DNA of 64,000 nt, taken from the NCBI RefSeq assembly GCF_020510685.1, contig NZ_CP075185.1, forward strand, positions 3,782,001 through 3,846,000, written 5' to 3'. Shown piece by piece: positions 19,624 to 30,072 of this stretch. Source of the DNA: Dechloromonas denitrificans (GTDB lineage Bacteria > Pseudomonadota > Gammaproteobacteria > Burkholderiales > Rhodocyclaceae). Below the pieces are notes generated by a model. It saw nothing but the letters and a program-made list of their open reading frames with translations. It was not told the origin of the DNA and made no database searches. Made by a program: the position numbers and the translations under genes. Position 1 is the first letter of the stretch. Each line of letters opens with the position of its first letter.

Positions 19624-21054
19624 ATGGCTCACCAAAAAGAACGCTCCGCAGCCCCCGGAAAATTGGGGCGGGGCCGGGAGCCCGGCCGGCATCGGTTCAA
19701 CAGGTTTCAGACGGCGGCACTGATTGCCGCCTTTTTCATTGGCAGCGGCGCCGCCGAGGCCAAGCCGCAGGCGACCCAGAAAGCGGTCGCCGCGACGCCC
19801 GAGATCGCCGAGAAACAGGCTGACCTCGGCGAATTGCGCGGCCGGATTGAAACCCTGCGCAAGGATCTCAACACCAGCGAGGAGAACCGGGCCGACGCCG
19901 CCGACCGCCTGCGCGAATCCGAACGTCAGATTTCCCGCCTGCAGCGCGAACTCCATGACTTCTCCGAGCAGCGGGGAAAGTTGCAGCAAACACTGCAAAA
20001 CCTCGAACAGCAATCCCGCGAACTGAGCGGCACCCTCGGTCAGCAACAGAAACAGCTGGAAAAGCTGCTCTACAAGCAATATCTGCGCGGCACACCGGAT
20101 TCGCTCCAACTGCTGCTCAACGGCGACGATCCGAACCAGATGGCGCGCGATCTGCACTATCTCTCGGCAATCGCCGCAACGCGCGCCGAGCTGATGGGCG
20201 AAATCAACACGACCCTCGCCAAAAAGAAGGCACTGGCCAACGACGCCAAGGAACGCAACGCCGAACTGGCCGAGGTCGAAGCCGAACAACAGAAACGCCA
20301 CGCTGAACTGCAAAAACAACGAAATGAGCGGCAGGCCTTGTTCGCCGAGATATCCAGCAAGGTCAATGCCCAGCGCAAGGAAATTGGCACTCTGCAACAG
20401 AACGAAAAGCGGATGACCCAGCTGATCGATCGCTTGTCGAGAATTCTCGCCGTCCAAGCGGCCCAAGCTGCCCGCGCAGCCGAGGCGGCGAAGGCTGCAG
20501 AAGCGGCACGACTGGCCGAAGCGGCCCGGCGCGCCGCCAAGCCGCGCCCCGCCCCCGAGGAAAAACAAGCCGCCCGGCCAACCCCACCGGACAGCGAACC
20601 GCGACAGACCAAACCTGTCGAATCCGAAAATCGCTACGAACCGGTCGCCAGCGATGGCAGTTTTGCCCGCCAAAAAGGCAACCTGCGACTACCGGTCCGC
20701 GGCGCCGTATCGGGTCGTTTCGGCTCGCCGCGCGATGGCGGCGGTACCTGGCGCGGCCTGTTCATCAAGGCCGGTGCTGGCAGCGAGGTCAAGGCTGTGG
20801 CCAGCGGCCGGGTCGTATTTGCCGAATGGATGCGGGGGTTTGGTAACTTGCTGATCGTCGATCACGGCAATGCCTATTTGACGATCTACGGCAACAACGA
20901 TTCACTGCTCAAGCAGGTCGGGCAGGCAGTAAAAGGCGGGGAAACGGTAGCCACTGTTGGCAATAGCGGGGGCAATCCGGATTCCGGTTTATACTTTGAG
21001 CTCCGCCACCAGGGGCAACCGATCGACCCGATGAAATGGTCCAGTTTGAAATGA
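19624..21054 (+). CDS. EnvC-family murein hydrolase activator
   Basis: About 476 residues from the ATG at 19624; a TTG at 19588 is an alternative. A membrane or signal segment (TAALIAAFFIGSGAAEA) is followed by two long coiled coils (about 55-230 and 240-290), an Ala/Pro-rich linker, and a LytM domain from about 365. The LytM metal ligands are missing (YFELRHQG, no HxH), as in EnvC, which activates amidases at the division septum. The stop overlaps ctpA (ATGA). Confidence 0.92.
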   Translation: MAHQKERSAAPGKLGRGREPGRHRFNRFQTAALIAAFFIGSGAAEAKPQATQKAVAATPEIAEKQADLGELRGRIETLRKDLNTSEENRADAADRLRESERQISRLQRELHDFSEQRGKLQQTLQNLEQQSRELSGTLGQQQKQLEKLLYKQYLRGTPDSLQLLLNGDDPNQMARDLHYLSAIAATRAELMGEINTTLAKKKALANDAKERNAELAEVEAEQQKRHAELQKQRNERQALFAEISSKVNAQRKEIGTLQQNEKRMTQLIDRLSRILAVQAAQAARAAEAAKAAEAARLAEAARRAAKPRPAPEEKQAARPTPPDSEPRQTKPVESENRYEPVASDGSFARQKGNLRLPVRGAVSGRFGSPRDGGGTWRGLFIKAGAGSEVKAVASGRVVFAEWMRGFGNLLIVDHGNAYLTIYGNNDSLLKQVGQAVKGGETVATVGNSGGNPDSGLYFELRHQGQPIDPMKWSSLK

Positions 21055-22493
21055 GCAAAACGAAAACTATCAGCTTGGCATTAGGCGGCTTCGTCGCCGG
21101 CGCACTCATCAGCCTGCACATCCCGGCCCTGGCCGACAAGGATGTCAAACCCGGGTTGCCGATCGACGAGCTGCGCACCTTTGCCGAGGTCTACAGCGCC
21201 ATCAAACAGGGCTATGTCGAGCCGGTCGAAGACAAGAAGATGATCACCAATGCCATCTCCGGCATGTTGTCCAATCTCGATCCTCACTCCGCCTACCTCG
21301 ACGTCGATGCCTTCAAGGACCTGCAGGTTGGCACGCAGGGCGAGTTCGGCGGCCTGGGTATCGAAGTCGGCATGGAGGACGGTCTGGTCAAGGTCGTCTC
21401 GCCGATCGAGGACACCCCGGCCTACCGCGCCGGCGTCAAGGCCGGCGACCTGATCTTCAAGCTGGATGAAACGCCGGTCAAGGGCCTGACCCTGAACGAT
21501 GCCGTCAAAAAGATGCGCGGCAAGCCGAAGACCCCGATCAAGCTGACCATCCTGCGCAAGGGCGAAGCCAAGCCGCTGGAAATCACGCTGATCCGCGAAG
21601 TGATCAAGGTGCAGAGCGTCAAGTCGAAGCTCATCGAACCCGGCTACGGCTGGATTCGGGTCACCCAGTTCCAGGACAACACCGTCGCCGAACTGGCCAA
21701 GCACCTCAACACCCTGTACAAGGACGGCAATCTGAACGGCCTCGTGCTCGACCTGCGTAACGATCCGGGCGGCCTGCTCAACGGCGCGATCGGTGTCTCG
21801 GCGGCGTTCCTGCCACCGGAGGTCAAGGTCGTCTCAACCGACGGACGCACCGAAGATGCCAAGCAGGAATTCCTTGCCCGGCCGCGCGATTACCTGCGCG
21901 GCACCCGCGAAGACCCATTGCGGACGCTTCCGGTCGACGTCAAGAAAGTGCCGATGGTCGTGCTGGTCAATAGCGGCTCGGCTTCGGCGTCGGAAATCGT
22001 CGCCGGTGCGCTGCAGGACTACAAGCGCGCGGTCATCATGGGGACGCAGACTTTCGGCAAGGGTTCCGTGCAGTCGGTCCTCCCGCTGCCCGGCAATACG
22101 GCGATCAAGCTGACCACGGCACGTTACTACACGCCGGACGGCCGCTCAATCCAGGCCAAGGGCATCGTCCCCGACATCGTCGTCGAAGAAACGGCCAATG
22201 GCAGCGGCGGCGCCAACTTTGCCCGCATTCGCGAGGCCGATCTCGATCGCCACCTGATCAACGACCGCGAAAAGGATGCCGCGAAAGATCCCGCCAAACC
22301 CGAGCCGAAACCGGACCTCAAGCCGCAGTCCAAGACACCGGCCAAGCCCGGCAAGGACAAGAATGGCAAGGACGAAGCCGAGGATGACATGCCGCAGCGC
22401 CTCGAATACGCCACCAAGGGGGACTACCAGTTCCAGCAGGCGGTCAACCTTCTCAAGGGTCTGCAGATCATGCAGAACAAGACCAAGAACTAA
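21051..22493 (+). CDS. Carboxy-terminal processing protease (S41)
   Basis: 480 residues. N-terminal signal/anchor (ISLALGGFVAGALISLHIPALA), helical bundle, PDZ domain (about 85-165, GGLGIEVGMEDGLVKVVSPI) and the S41 catalytic core with nucleophilic Ser in NSGSASASEIVAGAL and the lysine in GTQTFGKGSVQ. A charged Lys/Pro-rich tail follows. It degrades or trims periplasmic proteins, including cell-wall factors; cotranscription with envC fits a cell-envelope role. Confidence 0.94.
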   Translation: MSKTKTISLALGGFVAGALISLHIPALADKDVKPGLPIDELRTFAEVYSAIKQGYVEPVEDKKMITNAISGMLSNLDPHSAYLDVDAFKDLQVGTQGEFGGLGIEVGMEDGLVKVVSPIEDTPAYRAGVKAGDLIFKLDETPVKGLTLNDAVKKMRGKPKTPIKLTILRKGEAKPLEITLIREVIKVQSVKSKLIEPGYGWIRVTQFQDNTVAELAKHLNTLYKDGNLNGLVLDLRNDPGGLLNGAIGVSAAFLPPEVKVVSTDGRTEDAKQEFLARPRDYLRGTREDPLRTLPVDVKKVPMVVLVNSGSASASEIVAGALQDYKRAVIMGTQTFGKGSVQSVLPLPGNTAIKLTTARYYTPDGRSIQAKGIVPDIVVEETANGSGGANFARIREADLDRHLINDREKDAAKDPAKPEPKPDLKPQSKTPAKPGKDKNGKDEAEDDMPQRLEYATKGDYQFQQAVNLLKGLQIMQNKTKN

Positions 22494-22513
22494 TACACCT
22501 CAAGGGAGGAGTG

Positions 22514-22915
22514 ATGAGTTCGAGCGACCTCAAGAAGCACCGCGAAATACTGTTCTCCAAGTTCCCCCCCGGCCAGGTGCCGGAGGCGGCGGACGATCTG
22601 CAACGCCTGGAGGAAGTCGAGGTCGCGCCGAAGATCGACAAGCGCGCCGTGGCGGTCGACTACGAACTCCAGCAACACACGCTGCAGGAGCTTGAAGCGC
22701 ATCTTGAGGACAAGGGTTACCACCTCGACAACACGCTGCTGAGCAAGCTGACCAGAGCGCTGATCCACTACGTCGAGGACACCCAACTGCACAACCTCGG
22801 CGCCCCGGAAAAACTGCTCAAGAGTTCCTCGCAGGAGGCCTACGTCAAAGCCTGGGAACACCGCCCGCATGGCGACCATGACGATACGCCGCCGGAGTGG
22901 CGCGAATATAAGTGA
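22514..22915 (+). CDS. Conserved hypothetical protein
   Basis: 133 residues, soluble, very charged, mostly helical, with a GGGAGGA ribosome site. No catalytic motif is seen and I do not recognise the family. It lies between ctpA and the MoeB/ThiF-like gene, overlapping the latter by 4 bases (GTGA), so all three are one operon. Confidence 0.75.
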   Translation: MSSSDLKKHREILFSKFPPGQVPEAADDLQRLEEVEVAPKIDKRAVAVDYELQQHTLQELEAHLEDKGYHLDNTLLSKLTRALIHYVEDTQLHNLGAPEKLLKSSSQEAYVKAWEHRPHGDHDDTPPEWREYK

Positions 22916-23739
22916 CCGACGAGCAGCTTCTCAGGTATAGCCGCCACATCCTGCTCGACGCGCTGGGCATTGAAGGCCAGAAGCGCATCCTTGGCACACA
23001 CGCCCTGATTATCGGGGCCGGCGGCCTGGGCTCACCAGCAGCGCTTTATCTGGCCTCGGCCGGTGTTGGCAAGATCACGCTGGTTGATGACGACACCGTC
23101 GACTTCACCAATCTGCAACGGCAAATCCTTCACACCCAGGCACGCGTCGGCTTGGCCAAGGCAGTTTCCGGCAAACAGGCGCTTGCCGCGATCAATCCGG
23201 ATATTGAGGTCGTTCCGCTGCAGCAACGACTTTCCGGCGAGGCGCTCGACACGCTGGTCGCCTGCGTCGACCTCGTGCTCGATTGCTCGGACAATTTCGC
23301 GACGCGGCACGCCATCAACCGCGCCTGCGTACACCACAAGAAACCGCTGGTATCCGGCGCCGCCATCCGTTTTGACGGCCAGATCAGCGTCTACGACCTG
23401 CGCCGCGACAATTCACCGTGCTATCACTGCCTATTCCCCGAAGGTGACGAGGTCGAGGAAGTGCGCTGTGCGGTGATGGGGGTTTTCGCGCCGCTGACTG
23501 GCATTGTCGGCAGCATGCAGGCCGCCGAAGCATTGAAACTGGCGGCGGGCATCGGCGAATCGCTGACCGGCCGGCTGCTGCTGCTCGATGCACTGACGAT
23601 GGAATGGCGCACCGTCCGATTCAAGAAGGACGCCGGCTGTGCGGTTTGCGGCCCTAACGGAAGCGGGCGAGCAGGCGAATATCTTCGCCAATCTGGCGCA
23701 GATCGCGAACCTGCAACAGGCGCTTGCCGGCTAGCGTAG
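22912..23739 (+). CDS. HesA/MoeB/ThiF family adenylyltransferase
   Basis: Adenylates the C-terminal Gly of a ubiquitin-like sulfur carrier for molybdopterin or thiamine synthesis. 275 residues; nucleotide loop GAGGLGSPAALYLASAGVG, R-x-I-LH motif, zinc cysteines in CYHC and CAVC. No rhodanese domain is fused. GTG start. The last 25 or so residues (after [10 protein letters not shown]) look unlike the family and overlap the end of ribD by 86 bases on the other strand. Confidence 0.9.
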   Translation: MTDEQLLRYSRHILLDALGIEGQKRILGTHALIIGAGGLGSPAALYLASAGVGKITLVDDDTVDFTNLQRQILHTQARVGLAKAVSGKQALAAINPDIEVVPLQQRLSGEALDTLVACVDLVLDCSDNFATRHAINRACVHHKKPLVSGAAIRFDGQISVYDLRRDNSPCYHCLFPEGDEVEEVRCAVMGVFAPLTGIVGSMQAAEALKLAAGIGESLTGRLLLLDALTMEWRTVRFKKDAGCAVCGPNGSGRAGEYLRQSGADREPATGACRLA

Positions 23740-24742
23740 TCAGTTCCGGCAAATTGAACAGGCCGCTGGCCTGATGGCCGATCAGGCAGGGCGCCAGATA
23801 GAGCAGCAGTTCATCGACCAGCCCCTCGCGCAGCAATGAGCCGTTCAGTTTGAAGCCGGACTCGGCATGCACTTCGTTGACGCCACGCCGGCCGAGCTCC
23901 TCGAGCAGATCCTTGAGATCGACCTTGCCGGCAGCATTCGGCAGAATCAGCACCTCGGCGCCGGCCGAGCGCAACAACGCCTCTTTTTCGGCATTTTCCA
24001 TCGCCCCGGCAATCAGTACCGGCCCACCCTGCAGGATGCGGGCGGTCAGCGGCGTCTCCAGCCGGCTATCGACCACCACCCGCAAGGGCTGACGAGTCGT
24101 TGCAACATCGCGCACACTGAGTTGCGGATCATCGTCGCGCACCGTACCGATACCGGTCAGGATGGCGCACGCCCGGGCCCGCCAGCGATGGCCGTCACGC
24201 CGCGCCTCCGGCCCGGTAATCCACTGGCTGACACCATTATTCAAGGCCGTCTTGCCATCCAGGCTGGCCGCGGCTTTCAGGCGTAGCCACGGACGCCCAC
24301 GGGTCATCCGCGCAACAAAGCCGATATTCAGTTCGCGCGCTTCGTCTTCCAGCAGGCCGCAAGCGGTCTCGATGCCGGCCGCTTGCAGCAGAGCCAACCC
24401 CTGGCCCGCAACCAAAGGATTGGGATCGCTCATCGCTGCCACAACACGGGTAACGCCAGCAGCGATCAGGGCTTCGGCGCAGGGCGGCGTGCGACCGTGA
24501 TGACTGCACGGTTCCAGCGTCACATAGGCCGTCGCGCCGCGCGCCTTGTCGCCGGCTGCGCGCAGCGCATGGACTTCGGCATGCGGCTCGCCAGCCTTCT
24601 CGTGCCAGCCTTCGCCGACGATTTCGCCGGCCCGGACGAGGACGCAACCGACGCGAGGATTAGGCGAGGTCGTCCACAAAGCACGCTCGGCCAGTTGTAG
24701 GGCGTGCGCCATCATGCCGTGGTCGACGGCGGTAAAACTCAT
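23654..24742 (-). CDS. ribD: Riboflavin synthesis bifunctional deaminase/reductase
   Basis: Deaminates and then reduces the pyrimidine intermediate of riboflavin synthesis. 362 residues: deaminase domain (about 1-145) with zinc motif HAEVHALR and [11 protein letters not shown], and reductase domain from about 150 ([25 protein letters not shown]). Overlaps nrdR by 4 bases, converging with the moeB-like gene. Confidence 0.95.
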   Translation of the reverse strand: MSFTAVDHGMMAHALQLAERALWTTSPNPRVGCVLVRAGEIVGEGWHEKAGEPHAEVHALRAAGDKARGATAYVTLEPCSHHGRTPPCAEALIAAGVTRVVAAMSDPNPLVAGQGLALLQAAGIETACGLLEDEARELNIGFVARMTRGRPWLRLKAAASLDGKTALNNGVSQWITGPEARRDGHRWRARACAILTGIGTVRDDDPQLSVRDVATTRQPLRVVVDSRLETPLTARILQGGPVLIAGAMENAEKEALLRSAGAEVLILPNAAGKVDLKDLLEELGRRGVNEVHAESGFKLNGSLLREGLVDELLLYLAPCLIGHQASGLFNLPELTTLAGKRLLQVRDLRQIGEDIRLLARFR

Positions 24743-25203
24743 TTTTTCTTGGCGGCGGGGGAGACTTCGCGGATGGCCCGGGAAAAGGCATCGACGTCTT
24801 CGAAGTTGCGATAGACCGAGGCGAAGCGGATGTAGGCCACCTTGTCGAGCTTCTTTAGCTCGCGCATCACCAGTTCGCCTAGTTGCTGCGTCGTGACTTC
24901 GCGCTCACCGGCCGACAGCAGCATTTCCTCGATGTCGGCCACTGCCGCATCGACCGACTCGATCGAGACGGGCCGCTTGCGCAGCGCCAGTTCAAGACTG
25001 GCGCGCAATTTGCCGCGACTGAACTCGGCACGCAGGCCATTCTTCTTGACCACCTGCGGCAGCTGGATCTCAGCCCGCTCGTAGGTGGTGAAGCGCTTGT
25101 CGCAGGCATTGCACTTTCTGCGGCGACGGACAACGTCGGCCTCGTCGTTCAGACGGGTATCGGCTACCGCCGTGTCTTCAGCACCGCAGAAAGGGCATTT
25201 CAC
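24739..25203 (-). CDS. nrdR: Transcriptional repressor NrdR
   Basis: Nucleotide-sensing repressor of ribonucleotide reductase genes. 154 residues: zinc ribbon CPFC...CNAC, then an ATP-cone (about 49-139). No nrd genes lie in the window. It stands 6 bases after glyA; glyA-nrdR-ribD is a recurrent proteobacterial order. Confidence 0.97.
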   Translation of the reverse strand: MKCPFCGAEDTAVADTRLNDEADVVRRRRKCNACDKRFTTYERAEIQLPQVVKKNGLRAEFSRGKLRASLELALRKRPVSIESVDAAVADIEEMLLSAGEREVTTQQLGELVMRELKKLDKVAYIRFASVYRNFEDVDAFSRAIREVSPAAKKK

Positions 25204-25209
25204 GGGCCT

Positions 25210-26460
<1,251 letters not shown>

Positions 26461-26499
26461 GGGGAATGCCTCAAGCCATTGAAAAGGGCGGAAATTTTA

Positions 26500-27156
26500 T
26501 CACGAAGGGAGTTCATCAAGGGCGCCGGCTTCCAGATGCCCGGTTTCCCCCCAGCTTTCAAGGGTCCAGCGGCCGTCGGCCATCGAAATCCAGTTGATGC
26601 CGGCGTTCGGGATCAGGAAATCACGCAGCGTTTCCAGACTATTGCCCCGCACGAAGCGGTTGATGATATCGAGCACGCCGCCATGCAAAACGACTACCAC
26701 GTTCTGCCCCGGATGCGCCGCGGCAATTTCCTGCAACTTGCCGGTAACCCGGGCAAACATCGCTTTCAGGCTCTCGCCGTTTTCGAAGTCATAGTCGGCG
26801 TTGCGCCCTTCGAATGCGGCATAGCCGTCGGGATGACTGGCCTTCGCCTCATCGTAGGTCAAGCCTTCGAAAACACCGTAGCGCCGCTCGCGCATTTCGG
26901 GCACCGGGCGCGGCGTCAGGGCCAGCGCGACGCCGATGGCTAGGGCCGTCGTCCAGGCACGCTTCAGGTCGCTGCTGTAGAGCGCTGCGATGCCCGCGCC
27001 TTTCAGCCAGCGGCCGGCCGCTTCGGCCTGCTTCAGGCCGGTTTCGTTGAGCCCGATGTCGATCTGCCCCTGAATGCGGCGCGCCGCGTTCCACTCGGTT
27101 TCGCCATGGCGCACCAGGCAGATGCGCGTCGGGCGGGTTGTAGGGATTTCCACCAT
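26500..27156 (-). CDS. Histidine phosphatase family protein
   Basis: 218 residues of the phosphoglycerate-mutase-like branch: catalytic His in LVRHGETEWNAARR, second His in VVVVLHGGVLDI. Substrate unknown; relatives include broad phosphatases and CobC/GpmB-type enzymes. Stands alone between glyA and the TRAP operon, reading toward glyA. Confidence 0.88.
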   Translation of the reverse strand: MVEIPTTRPTRICLVRHGETEWNAARRIQGQIDIGLNETGLKQAEAAGRWLKGAGIAALYSSDLKRAWTTALAIGVALALTPRPVPEMRERRYGVFEGLTYDEAKASHPDGYAAFEGRNADYDFENGESLKAMFARVTGKLQEIAAAHPGQNVVVVLHGGVLDIINRFVRGNSLETLRDFLIPNAGINWISMADGRWTLESWGETGHLEAGALDELPS

Positions 27157-27259
27157 GGTCGACCTATCACCTTCGCTGTAAATTTCGCCAATTGGGACTT
27201 TTCATCAATCCCGGCCACTTCTAGAAGCCGGGGATTTTATCAACCGAGGAGGACTTTTC

Positions 27260-27853
27260 GTGACCCTACTGCTCAAGCTCTCGCAGCTGATCGACTGGCT
27301 CAACGAGCGCGTCGCCAGGGGCGCCTTCTGGCTGGTGCTGGTGATGACCATCATCTGCGCCGGCAACGCCAGTTATCGTTTCGTTTTGAATGACAGTTCG
27401 AACGGCCTGCTGGAAATCCAGTGGTATCTGTTCGCTGCGGTATTCCTGCTGTGCTCGCCATACACGCTGCAAAAGAACGAGCACGTCCGGATCGACGTGC
27501 TGGCCGGCAAGCTGTCGCCGCGCGGCCTGGCGGTAATCGACATCATCGGCAGCCTGTTCTTCCTGCTACCGATGGTCATCACCGTCCTTTGGCTATCCCT
27601 GCCGCTGGTCGCCGAGTCGTACAAGATCAGTGAAATGTCTTCCAACGCCGGCGGCCTGATCCGCTGGCCGGTCAAGATCCTGCTGCCGATCGGCTTCACG
27701 CTGCTCGCCCTGCAAGGCATTTCCGAACTGATCAAACGCATCGCCTTCCTGGCCGGGATGATCGACGATCCGAACCATAAGGAAAGAGGCCCGACGCCCG
27801 AAGAAGAACTGGCCGCGGCAATCGCCGCCGCCAAAGCCAAGGAGGCCAAATAA
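27260..27853 (+). CDS. TRAP transporter small permease (DctQ family)
   Basis: 197 residues, four membrane helices (for example VLVMTIICAGNASYRFVL and IDIIGSLFFLLPMVITVLWL) and a charged cytosolic tail. GTG start behind GAGGAGG. Small membrane subunit of an Na+/H+-driven tripartite uptake system. Overlaps dctM by 1 base. Confidence 0.92.
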   Translation: MTLLLKLSQLIDWLNERVARGAFWLVLVMTIICAGNASYRFVLNDSSNGLLEIQWYLFAAVFLLCSPYTLQKNEHVRIDVLAGKLSPRGLAVIDIIGSLFFLLPMVITVLWLSLPLVAESYKISEMSSNAGGLIRWPVKILLPIGFTLLALQGISELIKRIAFLAGMIDDPNHKERGPTPEEELAAAIAAAKAKEAK

Positions 27854-29349
27854 TGGAATGGATCATCGGCAACATGGCGCCGCTGATGTTCGGCGCCCTC
27901 GTTCTCTTCCTGCTCTTCGGCTACCCGGTGGCCTTCGCCCTGGCCGCCAACGGCATCGTCTTCGGCCTGCTCGGCATCGAACTCGGCCTGCTCCAGCCGG
28001 CGCTGTTCCAGGCCCTGCCCGAGCGCATCTTCGGCATCATGGCCAACGACACGCTGCTCGCCATCCCCTTCTTCACTTTCATGGGGCTGATACTTGAGCG
28101 ATCGGGCATGGCCGAAGATCTGCTCGACACGATCGGCCAGCTGTTCGGCCCGATCCGTGGCGGCCTGGCTTTCGCCGTCATTTTCGTCGGCGCGCTGCTC
28201 GCTGCAACGACCGGCGTGGTCGCCGCCTCGGTGATCTCGATGGGCCTGATCTCGCTGCCCATCATGTTGCGCTACGGCTACGACAAACGGCTGGCCGCCG
28301 GCGTCATTGCCGCCTCCGGCACGCTGGCCCAGATCATCCCGCCGTCGCTGGTGCTGATCATCATGGCCGACCAGCTCGGTAAATCGGTCGGCGACATGTA
28401 CGAAGGGGCGATGATTCCCGGCCTGGTTCTGACCGGCCTCTATGTCGGCTATGTCGTGCTGCTCACCATCATCAAACCGGCCGCCGCACCGGCCCTGCCG
28501 CCCGAAGCGCGGACGCTGCGCGGCCTCAAACTGGCACTGCGTGTCGTCACCACGATGGTGCCGCCGCTGCTGCTGATCTTCCTGGTCCTCGGCACGATCT
28601 TCCTCGGCATCGCGACGCCGACCGAAGGCGGCGCCATGGGCGCGGCCGGCGCGCTGCTTCTGGCAGTGGCCCGCAAACGCCTGAGTTTCAAGCTGCTCAA
28701 GCAGGCCATGGAAACCACCGGCAAGCTGTCTTCCTTCGTAATCTTCATTCTCGTTGGCTCGACGGTCTTCGGCCTGGTCTTCCGGGCAGTCAATGGCGAC
28801 CTGTGGGTCGAGCACCTGCTGCTCGGCCTGCCCGGCGGCCAGGTCGGCTTCCTGATCGTGGTCAACATCCTGGTCTTCGTCCTCGCCTTCTTCCTCGATT
28901 TCTTCGAACTGTCCTTCATCATCGTGCCGCTGCTCGCACCGGTGGCGGACAAACTGGGCATCGACCTGGTCTGGTTCGGCGTGCTGCTCGCGGTCAACAT
29001 GCAGACCTCGTTCATGCACCCACCCTTCGGCTTCGCGCTGTTCTACCTGCGCTCTGTCGCCCCGGCCTCGGTCAAGACGACGGATATCTACTGGGGGGCG
29101 ATACCCTTTGTCGGCATCCAGATCATCATGGTCGCGCTGATCATCATCTTCCCCGGCATCGTCAGCTATGGCGACGAAGCCCAGCAGGAAGCCCAGCGCC
29201 TGGAGCGCGCCGGCGAGGCACCGCCGGCAATCGATCTGGACACTTTGATGAAGGCGCCCGAGGAAGCGGAGCAGAAGGAAGCGACGCAAGCCGAAGAAGA
29301 CCAGTCGGCCGCCAACCTCTTGAAGGATCTGCAGAGCGAGAGCAAATAG
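27853..29349 (+). CDS. TRAP transporter large permease (DctM family)
   Basis: 498 residues, about 12 membrane helices, with conserved PSLVLIIMADQLGKSVGDMYEGAMIPGL. The extension after about residue 430 ([21 protein letters not shown], then acidic) is longer than usual and cytosolic. It should work with the DctP-type binding protein at 30073, which is on the other strand beyond dps. Confidence 0.94.
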   Translation: MEWIIGNMAPLMFGALVLFLLFGYPVAFALAANGIVFGLLGIELGLLQPALFQALPERIFGIMANDTLLAIPFFTFMGLILERSGMAEDLLDTIGQLFGPIRGGLAFAVIFVGALLAATTGVVAASVISMGLISLPIMLRYGYDKRLAAGVIAASGTLAQIIPPSLVLIIMADQLGKSVGDMYEGAMIPGLVLTGLYVGYVVLLTIIKPAAAPALPPEARTLRGLKLALRVVTTMVPPLLLIFLVLGTIFLGIATPTEGGAMGAAGALLLAVARKRLSFKLLKQAMETTGKLSSFVIFILVGSTVFGLVFRAVNGDLWVEHLLLGLPGGQVGFLIVVNILVFVLAFFLDFFELSFIIVPLLAPVADKLGIDLVWFGVLLAVNMQTSFMHPPFGFALFYLRSVAPASVKTTDIYWGAIPFVGIQIIMVALIIIFPGIVSYGDEAQQEAQRLERAGEAPPAIDLDTLMKAPEEAEQKEATQAEEDQSAANLLKDLQSESK

Positions 29350-29373
29350 AAGGAGCGCAGCTCTTTCACAAAG

Positions 29374-29399
29374 GGGTGGACTGCGGTCCGCCCTTTTTT
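29374..29399 (+). terminator. Terminator of the TRAP permease genes
   Basis: GGGTGGAC (29374-29381) pairs with GTCCGCCC (29386-29393) and is followed by TTTTTT. Confidence 0.8.
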
Positions 29400-29410
29400 A
29401 TTTCCGCACA

Positions 29411-29450
29411 GGATAAACAGCAAACCTCCGTGAATAGCCGTTTGCTATCC
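29411..29450. promoter_or_regulatory. Dyad upstream of dps
   Basis: AGCAAAC (29419-29425) and GTTTGCT (29440-29446) form an inverted repeat with a 14-base spacer, extended by GGATA and TATCC at the outside. It lies about 90 bases before the dps start and could be an operator; the cognate regulator is unknown. Confidence 0.35.
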
Positions 29451-29538
29451 ACCCCATCACGACAAACGATTAGACTAAGCAGCAACCAGGCCGCATCATT
29501 ACCTGGCACTTTGATCAACCCGAGAAAGGGAGCGCATC

Positions 29539-30003
29539 ATGGACATTGGAATCAACAAGAAAGACCGCGAACAGATCGCCGATGGCTTGTCCCACCTGCT
29601 GGCGGACTCTTACACCCTGTACCTGAAAACACACAACTTCCACTGGAACGTCACCGGCCCGATGTTCAACACGCTGCATGTGATGTTCATGGACCAGTAC
29701 ACCGAGCTGTGGAATTCACTGGACCTGATCGCCGAGCGCATCCGCGCCCTCGGCTTCCCCGCCCCCGGCACCTACCGCGAATTCGTCAAGCTCACCGTCA
29801 TCAAGGAAAGCGAAGGCGTGCCCAGCGCGACCGAGATGATCAAGCAACTGGTGTCAGGACAGGAAGCCGTCATCAAGACGGCGCGCGGCATTTTCGCAGT
29901 GGTCAACAAGGCCAGCGACGAGCCGACCGCCGACCTGCTGACCCAGCGCCTGCAGATTCACGAAAAAAACGCCTGGATGCTGCGCAGCCTGCTGGAAAGC
30001 TGA
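29539..30003 (+). CDS. Dps-family DNA-starvation/ferritin protein
   Basis: Oligomeric cage that oxidises and stores iron with peroxide and protects DNA. 154 residues; ferroxidase residues are in [10 protein letters not shown] and [21 protein letters not shown]. No Lys-rich N-terminal tail, so DNA binding may be weak. It sits between the TRAP permeases and the oppositely oriented TRAP binding protein. Confidence 0.93.
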   Translation: MDIGINKKDREQIADGLSHLLADSYTLYLKTHNFHWNVTGPMFNTLHVMFMDQYTELWNSLDLIAERIRALGFPAPGTYREFVKLTVIKESEGVPSATEMIKQLVSGQEAVIKTARGIFAVVNKASDEPTADLLTQRLQIHEKNAWMLRSLLES

Positions 30004-30023
30004 AAGCTGATCAGCAGACAATA

Positions 30024-30051
30024 AAAAAACCCGCGAAATCGCGGGTTTTTT
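30024..30051. terminator. Bidirectional terminator between dps and TRAP binding protein
   Basis: AAAAAACCCGCGA and TCGCGGGTTTTTT pair over 13 bases; A/T runs on both sides serve both converging genes. Confidence 0.9.
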
Positions 30052-30072
30052 GTTACAGACCGTGGCCGTTGA

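Noticed and set aside
27373-29289. 638-residue minus-strand frame over the TRAP genes
   Set aside because: It mirrors dctM/dctQ codon structure, has no ribosome site or known domain, and its biased composition (Asp, Gln, Arg) is that of an antisense shadow.
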